Below, one piece after another: positions 12,031-21,264 of a stretch of 64,000 nt of DNA; the stretch's first letter is position 1; each line of letters begins with the position of its first letter. The DNA is from Paulinella micropora. Lineage: Eukaryota; Cercozoa; Imbricatea; Euglyphida; Paulinellidae. The position numbers and the translations under genes are program-made. The DNA lies in contig WBZZ01003884.1 in NCBI GenBank assembly GCA_019918135.1, forward strand, positions 62,501-126,500, written 5' to 3'. The notes below the pieces were generated by a model. It was not told where the DNA came from. It saw only the letters and a program-made list of their open reading frames with translations, and ran no database searches.

Positions 12031-13551
12031 ATGAGCCAAAGGAGGCCCAAACGACGCACTCGCCACGGTCTTGTGGCACAAGTCGCCAAAAGAAGACAGC
12101 CAACGGCTGAGCAGGCCTGCTGGCTGTTCAAGCTGCCCGGCGATCTCTGGGCCAGTGTGCGAGACCTAATGGGCGCAGAGGAGGCCGGCAGGTTTGCGCT
12201 CGCGTGCCGGCAGTCGTTGGCGTTGGTCCAGGATCCCACCTTCTGGAGGCTGTTCGAGCAGCCAGCGTTTAAGTTCGCCAACAAGAAGCACAAGAGAATA
12301 CTCCGGTTTTTCACGCACAGCTGCGCAAAGACCGGACAACCTCTACGACGGCTAGAGCTAGAACCGCCGTACTACCGGGACCGCGCTGGTTGGTCCGACT
12401 ACCAGAGCTATGCCCTAAGCGAGGTTACGGTAGAAACCCTGGTCCTGGAGGGCGAATGGTACGCCGAACGCCCGCGGCAAGAACACCGGGTGCTGAACGA
12501 GCTGGGCCGCATCGTTGACCTAGTGGCCCGGGGCACGCTGGACATCTGCCGGTCCTTGAACGACTGCCGGCACATGGGAAACCTCCGGACGCTGGTGATT
12601 TCGCGCCAGAAGATTGGTGACGAAAGCCTCCGGATTCTGCACCAACTGCCACAGCTACAACTGTTGGCGCTGCACCACTGTAACCAGCTTACGGACCGTG
12701 GGTTGGCCTGGCTAGCGCAGGTGCCGCAACTCAGGAAACTCTGCCTAGCCATGTGCAGCGGGATCCGTGGCTCGGGCCTGCGGGGCCTGCGGGGCCTGCA
12801 GCTCACGGGGCTGGCCGTCCGCTGCTTCAGCCGCTGCACGGCAACAGACGTCCTGCCGCAGCTGCCTACGCTCACGGCGCTGCGGGAGCTGGACCTGCTG
12901 GACTTTAGGCCCCTCTCGCCGGACGAAGTGCGTTCGCTGGACCGGAACTGGCAGAAGCTCAAGCTGGCTCTTGACCGGCACGCTTCCGATGCTTTGCTCG
13001 ACACGGTAGGAGAGTTGCGGGGCCTACAAGTTCTGTGCCTAACCAAGTGCCCTAACCTCACGCTGGCCGGCCTGGCCAAGCTGCAGCGCTGCCCCGCACT
13101 GCAGGAACTGCGCCTAGGAGAGCTCAACCCCTTTGCGTCCCTCGAAGTACTGCGACCGTGGCCCTCGCTCCGCAGCCTGCAGCTGTGGCGCTGTGGGGTT
13201 GGAGGCAGCTGTCCGAGCCTCGCGAACCTCGCGGGGCTAACGCGGCTGAGATTAGGCCAGTACACTATCACGCGCGCCGTGCTGTCCGAGCTACAGAGCT
13301 GCCAGGCGCTGCAAGAACTAGAATTCAGTTTTTGCGAATTCACCGGCAACGTGACCGAGCTCGGGGCCTGCCGCGCGTTGCGAAGAATCAAATTTAGTTC
13401 GTGCTCCAATCCGTCACCGGCACAGCTGGCAGAGCTCGGGCGGGCCAGGCCCGAGCTGCAAGTTGACCCACGCTCTGCTTATTCGGACGAAGGGGAATAT
13501 GCCTGGGACTTTTTGCAGGCCATCCCCCCCCGCCCCCCGGGCTTGGGCTAG
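12031..13551 (+). CDS. F-box / leucine-rich-repeat protein (paralogue 2)
   Basis: The protein is 506 aa, with a clean ATG after an A-rich leader. The F-box-like segment starts 'LPGDLWASVRDLMGAEEAG' at about residue 37; a conserved block with 'YYRDRAGWSDYQ' follows, then about nine LRRs, several with the LRR-CC look ('LHHCNQLTDRGLAWLA'). It is the most complete member of the family and serves as the length reference for its neighbours. The N-terminus is basic (KRRTRHG, AKRRQP), compatible with nuclear entry. Likely role: substrate receptor of an SCF-type ubiquitin ligase, acting on unknown targets. The tail (SDEGEYAWDF) is acidic. Confidence 0.85.
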   Translation: MSQRRPKRRTRHGLVAQVAKRRQPTAEQACWLFKLPGDLWASVRDLMGAEEAGRFALACRQSLALVQDPTFWRLFEQPAFKFANKKHKRILRFFTHSCAKTGQPLRRLELEPPYYRDRAGWSDYQSYALSEVTVETLVLEGEWYAERPRQEHRVLNELGRIVDLVARGTLDICRSLNDCRHMGNLRTLVISRQKIGDESLRILHQLPQLQLLALHHCNQLTDRGLAWLAQVPQLRKLCLAMCSGIRGSGLRGLRGLQLTGLAVRCFSRCTATDVLPQLPTLTALRELDLLDFRPLSPDEVRSLDRNWQKLKLALDRHASDALLDTVGELRGLQVLCLTKCPNLTLAGLAKLQRCPALQELRLGELNPFASLEVLRPWPSLRSLQLWRCGVGGSCPSLANLAGLTRLRLGQYTITRAVLSELQSCQALQELEFSFCEFTGNVTELGACRALRRIKFSSCSNPSPAQLAELGRARPELQVDPRSAYSDEGEYAWDFLQAIPPRPPGLG

Positions 13552-13855
13552 ACAAAAAAAAAAGCCGCCAGAGAACCGAAAATGGCTGGCTAAGAAAGAA
13601 TGTGGGGAGAGGAGGCAGGGAAGAGATGTCTTTTTTTCCGTGCCCTGTGGGGCGGGGGTTCTACTACATTCTTTCCCCTGCCTCTCGCAAATCTGGGCTG
13701 GTCTTTTTTTTTCTTGTGCTTTTCTACCGTGTTTCTTTTTAATCTTTTCGTTCGAAAAGAGCAAACACCAAAGATACACACACACACCTTCTTTTCCGCT
13801 CTTCTGTTGGCACCTTTCTGGGAGGAGAGCTGAACAACAAAAAAAAAAAGGCTGT

Positions 13856-14970
13856 ATGACTAAGAGGACAAAACGCAGCCCCCCCTGGCGCGCGCTTGAC
13901 CCCGACGTTACGCACCACATCAAGCAACTGCCGCCGACCTTCGTGCCCTCGTTCCGCGGCCGAGCGCTTGCGGGCGTGCACACGTGGCTCGAGGCGCACG
14001 TGTGGCAGAAAGACCCCAAGTTCAGTCACAAAACTATTAAACCCAAACAGAACGTGTACGCCCAATGGGAAGAACGCGCCGCCTCTGTCGTACAGAAGCG
14101 GAATACCGCCAGGCACATCCAGGCCCCCTGGTTTGGCCGAGGTCTGCACTGTCTTTTTTCTTTGTTGGTTTGTTTGTCCGCTTAACTGTCCCCGAGCTTT
14201 TCTCTTTGTCCCCTTTTGTTTTCTTGGTTGTCTGTGCAGGGAACGGCCTGGCCGTCGACTGCCAGCTCACCGCCTTCACGGAGATAGCCACGGGCCTGCG
14301 ACCGCCCGTGCTTAAGGGCACCATCTTCAAGAAGAATTACAGCGTCTGGGCGGGAGCGCCGCCGCAGCAGAAACTGAGCTTCTGCCACAGCCTCAAGGCC
14401 TGCACGGGCATTGCGCTGGACCCCGACACTCTGCACTGCGTGCACCCGCTCGCCGCCAGCGCGCTCTCCTTCCTCTTCAGCCGCTTCGGCGAGCCGCTTG
14501 GCGCCCAAGTAGCGGCTCATTCGTCTTGTTTGTCTTTGTGTACACACATAGATCAGGTCTGGCGCGACACCAAGACACAAGACGTTGTTTTAATAGAACT
14601 GAAGAAAACGCAGAGTGTATGGGACAGGGCGACAGCGAAGACCGCCACGATGAGAGGCACTGATTTCTGCGGCTGGGCCGATCTTCCGATGAATCGTTAT
14701 ATGATCCAGGCTGCTGTGTCGCACTGGCTCTTTATGCAGACGTACACAACCTCAGCCAACGTAAAGTCAGGTGTACTTTGCGTAGGGACCTATGGTGTCG
14801 CGTACAAGGAAGTGCCGACGAGCATGATCGAGCAGGCCGGACGGGCACTGCAGGGCCTGGCCCGCCTTGTAGTGCCTCCTGCAGCCCCCGCGACAGCAGC
14901 AGAGGAGGCCGGCAGTCCCGAGCCACCGGCCAAGAAAGCCAAGACTGACGCCGGTGCAAAGGATGAGTAA
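13856..14970 (+). CDS. PD-(D/E)XK nuclease, YqaJ/lambda-exonuclease-like, spliced
   Basis: Two exons, 13856-14141 and 14240-14970, give 338 aa. The 98-nt intron begins GTCTGC, is T-rich and ends TGTGCAG; splicing completes a Gly codon (G|GG). The nuclease signature is an acidic residue in 'IDQVW' (about D200) followed by 'LIELKK' (E215-x-K217), then a helical part and 'VLCVGTYGVAYKEVP', the usual layout of viral YqaJ-type recombinases. These enzymes trim double-stranded DNA for recombination or replication. The C-terminus ends in an Ala/Pro linker and 'PPAKKAKT', a likely nuclear localisation signal. A second possible intron (14509-14551) was rejected on frame. Two decayed copies of the 3' end lie at about 16667 and 19320. 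Confidence 0.7.
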
Positions 14971-15088
14971 AAAAAGAAGTTTGTTTTTAGTAAAAAAAAA
15001 AATGCGAACCACAGCGCGAATCGTTTTTTAAAGTTTTTCATTACATGTTCGGTGGCCGACCACGTCGTCTACTCTTCCTCCGATTCTG

Positions 15089-15439
15089 AATCTTCTTCAG
15101 TCCTCTCCTGGCGGCCGCTCGTGCAAGATCGACGCCGCAGTAGCCAGCGGCTTGATCTTCTTGTACTCGTGCTCCCGTACGTTTGCCGCGCGTTTGTTTC
15201 AGCTCAGCGAAGAACAAGCGGGGCGCGGTCCTATCACGGCGGACCTGCGCGGCGTGCGCTGGAACCTGCAGACCCTGGTTGTCCGGCTGCGACAGCACAC
15301 TGCCGTTAGGTGCCTGTTCGATCTGCCGGCCCTGCCCCAGCCGCCGGCGGAGCCGTCGCGCCCGGGCGGGGGGGCGTCCCCCGCGCAGCACCGAACTCGT
15401 CGCCGTGGCCAGTTACAAGTCCACTCAGGCAGACATTGA
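15089..15439 (+). CDS. Alternative frame with possible histone-fold-like segment
   Basis: This frame has strongly GC-biased third positions and codes for a helix-rich segment: 'KIDAAVASGLIFLYSCSRT', 'FAARLFQLSEEQAGRGPIT', 'ADLRGVRWNLQTL'. A long amphipathic helix, a short loop with 'PIT' and another helix is the order of the alpha2-L2-alpha3 part of histone folds. This is a pattern-level resemblance only. It is probably the N-terminal part of the gene whose main body lies in the frame ending 16376. No ATG was found that convincingly starts it; a splice acceptor-like site (TTCTTCAG) sits at 15100. A minus-strand frame (15041-15391) with a basic tail overlaps it and is considered less likely. 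Confidence 0.35.
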   Translation, partial: NLLQSSPGGRSCKIDAAVASGLIFLYSCSRTFAARLFQLSEEQAGRGPITADLRGVRWNLQTLVVRLRQHTAVRCLFDLPALPQPPAEPSRPGGGASPAQHRTRRRGQLQVHSGRH

Positions 15440-16376
15440 GACCTTCCGACCACTGCCGAACCTCCTTGCCGCCTGGAGAGGTCAGGGCGGTCCGCCCCCG
15501 GCACTAAGCTGGGAGAGGCTCAGCGGCGGACAACAAGGCGCGGCCGCTAGCTGGGAGGTGCGTGCGGCCGAGTACATGCTGCGCAATGTGGTGCTCGAGG
15601 AGGCCACCGCGGGTGGGTACGCGGGGGTCGTCGTTACTTGCGCGTCCGCCAGGGGTGCGCCCGAGAAACTAGGGCGGGGCCTAATAATGACATACCTGGA
15701 CAACGTGAAGGAAGTTGTGCTTGAGCAAGTCCAGGCGACCAACAAGGAAATGCTCCGCGATGAGAGCTGGGAACCAATCAAGGCCCTGATAGAAAACAGC
15801 ACGTTTTCGCAGTACGGCAGGGAGTCTGAACTCTACGCAGCTGCCGAAAAATACCTCAGGGACAAGCCCTCCGGTCAGCTGCGGGAGTACTGGAACCCCT
15901 CGTACGCAGTCCAAGAGGTACTCGGTGTAGTGACATACTGGCTGCAAAGCCAGCCGTTTAGTGGCCGCAATCCGTTCGTGGCGAAGATCCAACAGCAGTA
16001 CCCAGAATTCTACGCTACGATGAAGAGGGAGATGGCACAGGTGCCAGAAAGCAGGCCGCTGAGGCAGGTCATCGACGAACTCAGGGCCGGGGCTTCCCAG
16101 CTTGCCGACGAGAGCAAGTACGCGCTAGTGGAGGGGAAGCCAGCGCCCGGGCGGCTGGCCGTGGTGGATTGGGACCTGCTTCTGCAAGAGTCGCGCGTGC
16201 CCCGTGCATGCCTGCCGTCGGGACACATCGGGGCAGAGCTGGACGGCTACGTTAGAGCTAATGGTGCTGTTCTGCTAACTTCCGTGCCCAAGCATTGCAG
16301 GGTCAAGGCCCCCCTGCCACAGGCCTTGTGGCAACGGTATGCTAAGTCAGTTCAGGACCTTTGTGCTGGAAGCTAA
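15183..16376 (+). CDS. Uncharacterised protein
   Basis: The frame is open for 397 codons, but the first 65 or so (rich in Arg, Cys, Pro) do not look like protein. In this stretch a different frame, about 15089-15439, has high GC3 and sensible composition ('AAVASGLIFLYSCSRTFAAR'). The credible part here starts near 15390 and runs to 16376: a mostly helical region with 'LPNLLAAWRGQ', 'EVLGVVTYWLQSQPFSGRNPF' style segments and no known motif. The start of the gene is therefore unresolved, as is its end: a plausible continuation lies in another frame up to 16557. I do not recognise the family. Confidence 0.5.
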   Translation: MPRVCFSSAKNKRGAVLSRRTCAACAGTCRPWLSGCDSTLPLGACSICRPCPSRRRSRRARAGGRPPRSTELVAVASYKSTQADIETFRPLPNLLAAWRGQGGPPPALSWERLSGGQQGAAASWEVRAAEYMLRNVVLEEATAGGYAGVVVTCASARGAPEKLGRGLIMTYLDNVKEVVLEQVQATNKEMLRDESWEPIKALIENSTFSQYGRESELYAAAEKYLRDKPSGQLREYWNPSYAVQEVLGVVTYWLQSQPFSGRNPFVAKIQQQYPEFYATMKREMAQVPESRPLRQVIDELRAGASQLADESKYALVEGKPAPGRLAVVDWDLLLQESRVPRACLPSGHIGAELDGYVRANGAVLLTSVPKHCRVKAPLPQALWQRYAKSVQDLCAGS

Positions 16377-16557
16377 GACGGTAGAAGAGTTTGAGCGGGC
16401 CCCGGCTGTTTTCCGAGAGAAGGCTTCCGAAGAGTATTTAGAGAGTAGTGTTGCATTAGCAGCAGACGAACTTCGCCAGGCCATTCTCTTGCGCGGCAGA
16501 TTACTCCCGTCCTGGGACGAACGCGAGGCACGCTTTCGTACCTTTTATGGCTATTAA
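16339..16557 (+). CDS. Probable C-terminal part of the preceding protein
   Basis: About 70 codons of well-behaved, acidic, helical sequence ('LEAKTVEEFERAP', 'EEYLESSVALAADELRQAI', ending 'RFRTFYGY'). It overlaps the end of the previous frame by a few codons. It has no good start of its own, so it most likely belongs to the gene at 15.1-16.4 kb. Whether the link is splicing, a frame change or a sequence error cannot be told from the DNA alone. Confidence 0.45.
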   Translation: MLSQFRTFVLEAKTVEEFERAPAVFREKASEEYLESSVALAADELRQAILLRGRLLPSWDEREARFRTFYGY

Positions 16558-16666
16558 CCGTCTCCCAGGCTACAAGGTTGTAGCCGAGCTCTGAACTTTG
16601 TCCCTTTTTTTTCTTGTTTTTTTTTTGTGCGCTTGCCGCTCTTTTCTTCTCTCTCTCTCTCCGCAC

Positions 16667-16877
16667 GTCCGAGGCAAGGCCTGCTGTCTTATGCGTCGGA
16701 ACCTACGGTGTCGCGTACAAGGAAGTGCCGGCGAGCATGATCGAGCAGGCCGGGGGCCCTGCCGTGCCTCCGGTAACAGTGGCAACGGAGGGGGAGGAGG
16801 CCGATAGTCACGAGCCACCGGCTAAGAAAGCCAAGACCGACGCCAGCGCAGAGAAGGAGTCAGAAAAAAAAGAGTGA
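16667..16877 (+). pseudogene. Decayed duplicate of the 3' end of the nuclease gene
   Basis: After a T/C-rich, acceptor-like stretch the DNA matches the last part of the YqaJ-like gene: 'VLCVGTYGVAYKEVP', a 'SMIEQAG' segment and a 'PPAKKAKTDAS' tail, here ending in an extra Lys/Glu stretch and TGA at 16877. The nuclease active-site region is missing, so it cannot be a working nuclease. It might be used as a terminal exon of an upstream gene, but I see no frame-proof for that. The 3' flank (gtgttagtaaaaaaaaa, then 'actagctattcctttggc') is also shared with the third copy. Confidence 0.7.
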
Positions 16878-17440
16878 GTGTTAGTAAAAAAAAAAACCTA
16901 ACAATTTCCTGTCAAAGTTTACTAGCTATTCCTTTGGCTTGCTTTCGAACCGTTCGGCTTTTGTGTGTGCTTGCTACCTTTTTTTTTCTTGGTTATAATA
17001 ATCTCTCCTGTTAGCAACTCTTTGTACAGTTATCGACGCGGCAGTTTTTAGTTAGCAAGCCGCACGCGTGTTTCCCCCTGTGTAAGAACACACGGCGGCA
17101 GAACCGGCATTTTTTTTTTGGTTGGCCAGAGAAAAACTTTGTGCAGGGAGGGCCACGAGATGTTTTTTTTTCCTCTCCAGGAAAGAAAAAACAGAGGGAT
17201 TTTCTTTGGGTGAGGGAAAGGGGGGGAGGAGAGAAAGAAAGAGAGGATCGCCGTAGCAAAGAATCTGCCCACCAGACAGCATCGCCCCTCAGAGCTATTT
17301 CTTTTTTCTTAGTTGTTTTTTTTTCTGTCTAGGGAGAGTCTCTTTCGGTAGTGCCAAGTACTTCAAACACGAAAAATATGAGATAGGAATTGCCGTCATT
17401 CCTTGTTTGGTTTTTTTTTCGGGAGAAGGTTGTGGCAGCC
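16878..17440. other. Intergenic region, no supported gene
   Basis: T/C-rich sequence with a G/A-rich patch at 17210-17260. All reading frames are short and low in complexity. The final T-run (17411-17420) and 'gagaaggttgtggcagcc' immediately precede the start codon of the spliced F-box gene and may be its promoter and leader. Confidence 0.5.
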
Positions 17441-18686
17441 ATGAGTAACGAGGGCTCGACGGCCAACCCCTCTGCCGCCAAAAAGCGCCGTACTGACGCA
17501 CCAAAAACTACCAAGTACACTTGCTATCTTCTCTTCCTTTTTTTTGTGCTTTTGCTGTCTCGTGCCTAACTTCTTTCCTTTTCTTGCTAGTCTTTTATTT
17601 TTTTGTTTTTGTCTGTTTGCCGAGGCTTTACGCTCGCCCGCTAGCATTTTTTTTTTCTTGTTTGTTCTTGTTTTGCTAGGCTGCCCCACGCACCGCCCGA
17701 CGAAATCCCCAAGGTCTTCTAGTCTGCTGCTGCTAACTGGTTTTACTTTTTTTTTTGCTTGTTCATGCCTCCCTCCCTCCTCTTTCTTTCGGCACCTACC
17801 GTCCCTGCTCTAGGCACTGCTAGAGAGGCTGCCGGCTGATCTATGGCCCTGTGTGCTCAGTTGTCTCAAGCTCCCAGACGCTCTGCGCGTGGCCTCCACG
17901 TCTCGTTTTCTACTTGAGCTGTTTTGTACTAACGGCGACGTTTGGGCCCGCTTAGAATTTACCGAGAGTCTGGATTTCTTTAGCGAACGCACCGGAATTA
18001 TCCAGCGTTGGAGGCCCGTGTGGGTAAGAGCGGGAGTGACGTTCTCTTCTTGCCGCTTGCGAGAGGCAAAGTATGTCGAGTTAGTGGCGGGGCTGCACTT
18101 CAAGCAACTCGATCTCACACGCCTGGACTTCACGAGATCTGGCGATTCGTCAGACCTAAGCGGCGTGCGCGCCGACCTGCTCGTCATTGATCATTGTTAT
18201 TTTCGAGTTAGCCGCTGGCCCACCGGAGTTCGGTCGCTGCACTACCAAGGCTGCTTAGGCAGCGCTCACTGGTACACCGAACGCGCGGCGGGGCTCCCCT
18301 TTTTGCCAGAGCTGCGTGAGCTGAGCGTCTCCTTCCAGAGCAACGAGATAGACGAATACGCTGCCTCATTCGATCAGAAACTGCGCTTGAAACTAATCAG
18401 TGACTTGACCGGCATGCCACCCGGGTTACAAAAGCTGTCGCTCGAAAACTGTCGCCTGGACGCAGCGGCACTAGAACACGTGCTGCGGCGGCTGCAGGCA
18501 CTGGAAGAGCTCGGCCTCACCGAAAACGGCCGGCGTGAGCCCATCCTGCGCGGCCACGACCTCCTTCAGGACTGTCCCAGCCTGCGGGGGCTGCGGCTGA
18601 AAGCTCTGAGGCTGTGTGGTTTTCCGCGCGTCAACTTTGATTTGCTCCAGCACCTGAACCTGAGCGTTTGCGGGTTCTGCACCTAG
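17441..18686 (+). CDS. Spliced F-box / LRR protein (divergent family member)
   Basis: Three exons: 17441-17514, 17680-17713 and 17814-18686. Both introns are T-rich, start GT (gtacac, gtcttc) and end TAG; junctions restore Lys (AA|G) and then an exact phase-0 joint. The first exon gives a short tail with 'AAKKRRTDAPK', a nuclear-signal-like motif; the 34-nt second exon is Pro-rich; the third begins with the F-box 'LLERLPADLWPCVLSCLKLP', followed by LRR-like repeats ('LQKLSLENCRLDAAALEHVL'). That the F-box appears in frame straight after the second acceptor supports the model. LRR sequence continues beyond the stop in another frame (next entry). Confidence 0.7.
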
Positions 18687-19153
18687 ACTATTGCCTGAGC
18701 GACGCAGTAGGGGTGGGCGATGTCGCGCTCCTGAGCGACGCCGCCCGGCTCAGACAGTTAAGGGTGCTAGCTCCAGACTGTACATCCCTGCTAGCTCACT
18801 TCCCGGCTGATCTAGAGTTACAAGTGCTAGAGCTAGAAATTCCGGGAGATGAGTTACGGGCGCTGGCCGGGTTACGCCTGAGGAATCTACTAGTGCTGTC
18901 GTTGCACGGGCAGGAGGATGACGAAAGTGTGGGCTTCCAGGAACCCTCTCTGCTGCTAGGGTTTCCTCACCTGGAGACTCTGATCCTAGACCGCTACAGC
19001 TTTGATGAGGAAACCTGGCGTAATTTGAAGTCCTGGTTGCGGCAAAACCAACATCCGGTGTTAACAAGTGCCGACGTGTTCTATACTTCGAGCCAGAAAA
19101 GCCGTGACTGGTTCATGGCCGGATCGGCGTTACGACTGCTGGCAGAAGACTGA
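18668..19153 (+). CDS. LRR continuation of the F-box gene
   Basis: About 160 codons of LRR character ('LRVLHLDYCLSD', 'LQVLELEIPGDEL', 'LETLILDRYSF') ending 'ALRLLAED' at 19153. It follows the F-box/LRR frame with a slight overlap, has no independent promoter space, and its repeats continue the same register, so both probably belong to one gene. The cause of the frame change is not decided. Confidence 0.55.
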   Translation: MRVLHLDYCLSDAVGVGDVALLSDAARLRQLRVLAPDCTSLLAHFPADLELQVLELEIPGDELRALAGLRLRNLLVLSLHGQEDDESVGFQEPSLLLGFPHLETLILDRYSFDEETWRNLKSWLRQNQHPVLTSADVFYTSSQKSRDWFMAGSALRLLAED

Positions 19154-19319
19154 TGCTAAGGAGCCAGGCAGAGAGGTGTGGTGAGTGAGCTTAGACCCCC
19201 CCGACACCAAGCCGCTTTTTTCTTTTTTTGTGCCTGGTGCTGAAAAACCCCCCCCCCCCGACCAAAAACAAAGAACGCCGCCGCAGCAAAAAAAAAAAAA
19301 AAAAAAAGAAAAGCAAAAA

Positions 19320-19475
19320 CGGGGCTTCTACCACAGCCTCCAAGCTTACTCAGGTCTGACAGGGCCTGACCGTGCCTTTCTCTTCCCCGGATCAAGCAGG
19401 TCTGGAGCTATTGGTCAAGAAAGCCCGGACCAGCGCAGAGAAGACATTGAAAAGAGATTGAGTGTCAGTAAAAAA
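19320..19475 (+). pseudogene. Second decayed fragment of the nuclease gene
   Basis: Patches recall the nuclease gene in order: 'ggcttctaccacagcctccaa' (compare 14376), 'atcaagcaggtctgga' (compare the 'atcgagcaggccgg' near 14827) and 'aagaaagcccggaccagcgc' (compare 14935). The end matches the 16.8-kb copy again ('gtcagtaaaaaaaa', 'catagctattccttt'). It is short, heavily degraded and has no open frame worth calling. Preceding DNA (19154-19320) holds C- and A-runs only. Confidence 0.55.
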
Positions 19476-19565
19476 AAACAAGTTCGTTTTAGACTTTATT
19501 TGATATGTACATAGCTATTCCTTTTTTTGTTTGTTGGTTTGCCCTACTCTGGAGCTCGACCATCC

Positions 19566-21068
19566 TCAGGTCTCGTCCCAGGAGTACGGAGAAAGGCCGG
19601 AGCCGAAGCCAACAGTAACGACGCGCAGGTCGGGCCGGGCTTGTCTGAGTTCGGCCAGTGCCTCTTCGGGCGGGAGGACGGAGAATTTGATCCTCAGCTC
19701 GCGCAACGCCGGGCCAAAGTTCAGCCGGGTCACGTCGAAAGTGCAGGACCGTAGTTCTAGTTCCTGCAACGAACACAGCGTTAGCTCGTCGATAATGGCG
19801 TCTGTTATTTCGTAATAGCCTAGCCGTAGTTCCCGCAGGCGCCGACAAAGTGGCAGCCCCGCGGGCAGGCTCGTAGCGTTCCAGTCAGACAGGTGCAGAC
19901 CGCGCAGCGCGGGGAACGTGCTGAGCACGCTGAGGTCCGTGAGCTGCCCGCAACCTTCCAAGTACAGTTGTTCAAACGCGGGGCAGCGCTGCAGGGCGGC
20001 CAAGCCACGGTCGGTGAGGTCTGGACAGGCCCTGCAACACAGGGCCTGCAGGCCCGCCTGGCCGGCTAGCCTGTGCAGTACTTCGTCCGAAGCGAAATCC
20101 ACCAGCTTAAGCCGCAGGCTCGAGAGCTTCAGCTCACAGAGAATATCTAGGTCCACGATTGTCAGGGCGTAATACTGCAGCAGGTCTAGCTGTTGCAACT
20201 TCGTGAGCGAGGGGAGTTGCTGCACCAGGTTGGTAGCTCTTTCGTAAGTGGCGAAGGTTAGTTTGGTGATCTGCAGATTTCGCAGGCCGGAGCCGTTAAT
20301 GCCGTCGCAGGACTTGAGGCTCAGTTCTGCCAGCCGCGGCACCTGCGCCAGGCAGGCCAGCGCCCGGTCCGTGAGGTCGGGGCAATGGTCAAGCCGCAGG
20401 GTGTGTAGTTCTGGCAGATCTCGCAGGGCCTCGAGGCTCGTGTCCGTGATATACTGGCGGGCGAGCTCGAGCACTTTGAGCTGGCGAGTGCTGACCGCGG
20501 AGTGCAGATGCCGGCAGATGTTGTCCGTGCCCCCCGCGAGCAGCTTGTCCACACGGCCGAGGTCGTCCAGCACCTTGGCCTCCGCAAACTCTGACCGTTG
20601 GTTATAGGTTGGTTTGCCCAGCAGGATGAGGGTTCCGACCGTAACCTTGTCTAGGCCACAGCGCTTGTAGTCCGTCCAGCCCCGCTTGTCCGTGTAGTAC
20701 TGCCACGAAGTCTGGATTTCTCGTATAGACCACGAGGCCCGGAGGCAGGCCCGCACCAAGAAGTGCAGTACCGTTTGGTGCGGCGGGTGCTGGAAGTTGA
20801 ACCTGGGCTGTTGGAACAGTTGCCAGAAGCTAGGGCTCTTGGCAAAATCAAGGGCTTGCTGGCAGGCCAGCGCGAACCGGACTGCGTTGTCCGCGCCCGC
20901 TAGGTCCCTGACCAAGGCCCAGACATCGTCCGGCAGTTGGAACAGCCAGCAGGACTGTTCGGCCCGTTTCCTTTTCTTGACGGGCTCCTGTATTTCCCCC
21001 CGGTAACGCCTGGGGAAAATTCCGCGGGTGACCCTCGCTGACCTCCGGCCGCCCGGAACTTGGGCCAT
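19566..21068 (-). CDS. F-box / leucine-rich-repeat protein (paralogue 3)
   Basis: 500 aa on the minus strand from the ATG at 21068. A basic N-terminus (KKRKRAEQ) leads into the F-box segment 'LPDDVWALVRDLAGADNAV', then the family block 'YYTDKRGWTDYKRCGLDKV' and about ten LRRs, including 'LDHCPDLTDRALACLA' and 'CRACPDLTDRGLAALQ'. It matches paralogues 1 and 2 over its whole length, so the cluster grew by duplication with one inversion. It is divergent with the small basic protein at 21265; the 196-bp space between them has C/G and T runs. Confidence 0.85.
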   Translation of the reverse strand: MAQVPGGRRSARVTRGIFPRRYRGEIQEPVKKRKRAEQSCWLFQLPDDVWALVRDLAGADNAVRFALACQQALDFAKSPSFWQLFQQPRFNFQHPPHQTVLHFLVRACLRASWSIREIQTSWQYYTDKRGWTDYKRCGLDKVTVGTLILLGKPTYNQRSEFAEAKVLDDLGRVDKLLAGGTDNICRHLHSAVSTRQLKVLELARQYITDTSLEALRDLPELHTLRLDHCPDLTDRALACLAQVPRLAELSLKSCDGINGSGLRNLQITKLTFATYERATNLVQQLPSLTKLQQLDLLQYYALTIVDLDILCELKLSSLRLKLVDFASDEVLHRLAGQAGLQALCCRACPDLTDRGLAALQRCPAFEQLYLEGCGQLTDLSVLSTFPALRGLHLSDWNATSLPAGLPLCRRLRELRLGYYEITDAIIDELTLCSLQELELRSCTFDVTRLNFGPALRELRIKFSVLPPEEALAELRQARPDLRVVTVGFGSGLSPYSWDET

Positions 21069-21264
21069 CTAATTTTAAACAACGTACTTTTGTTCCTGTT
21101 CAACCGCTCTGCGCACTAAACGCAACCCCCTGCCCGGCCCCCCCCCACGTTTGTCGGCCCCGTCTTTTTTTTGCGGGTGGCCCCCCCCCAAACCCCACCA
21201 AATTGTAGAGGGCGTCGCACCCAAATCAACCCGCCTTATTTTATATTTTTTTTCTTGGCTTTTC

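Noticed and set aside
14509-14551. Second intron in the nuclease gene
   Set aside because: GT...AG borders exist, but its 43 nt would break the frame, whereas the unspliced frame is open and contains the catalytic Asp.
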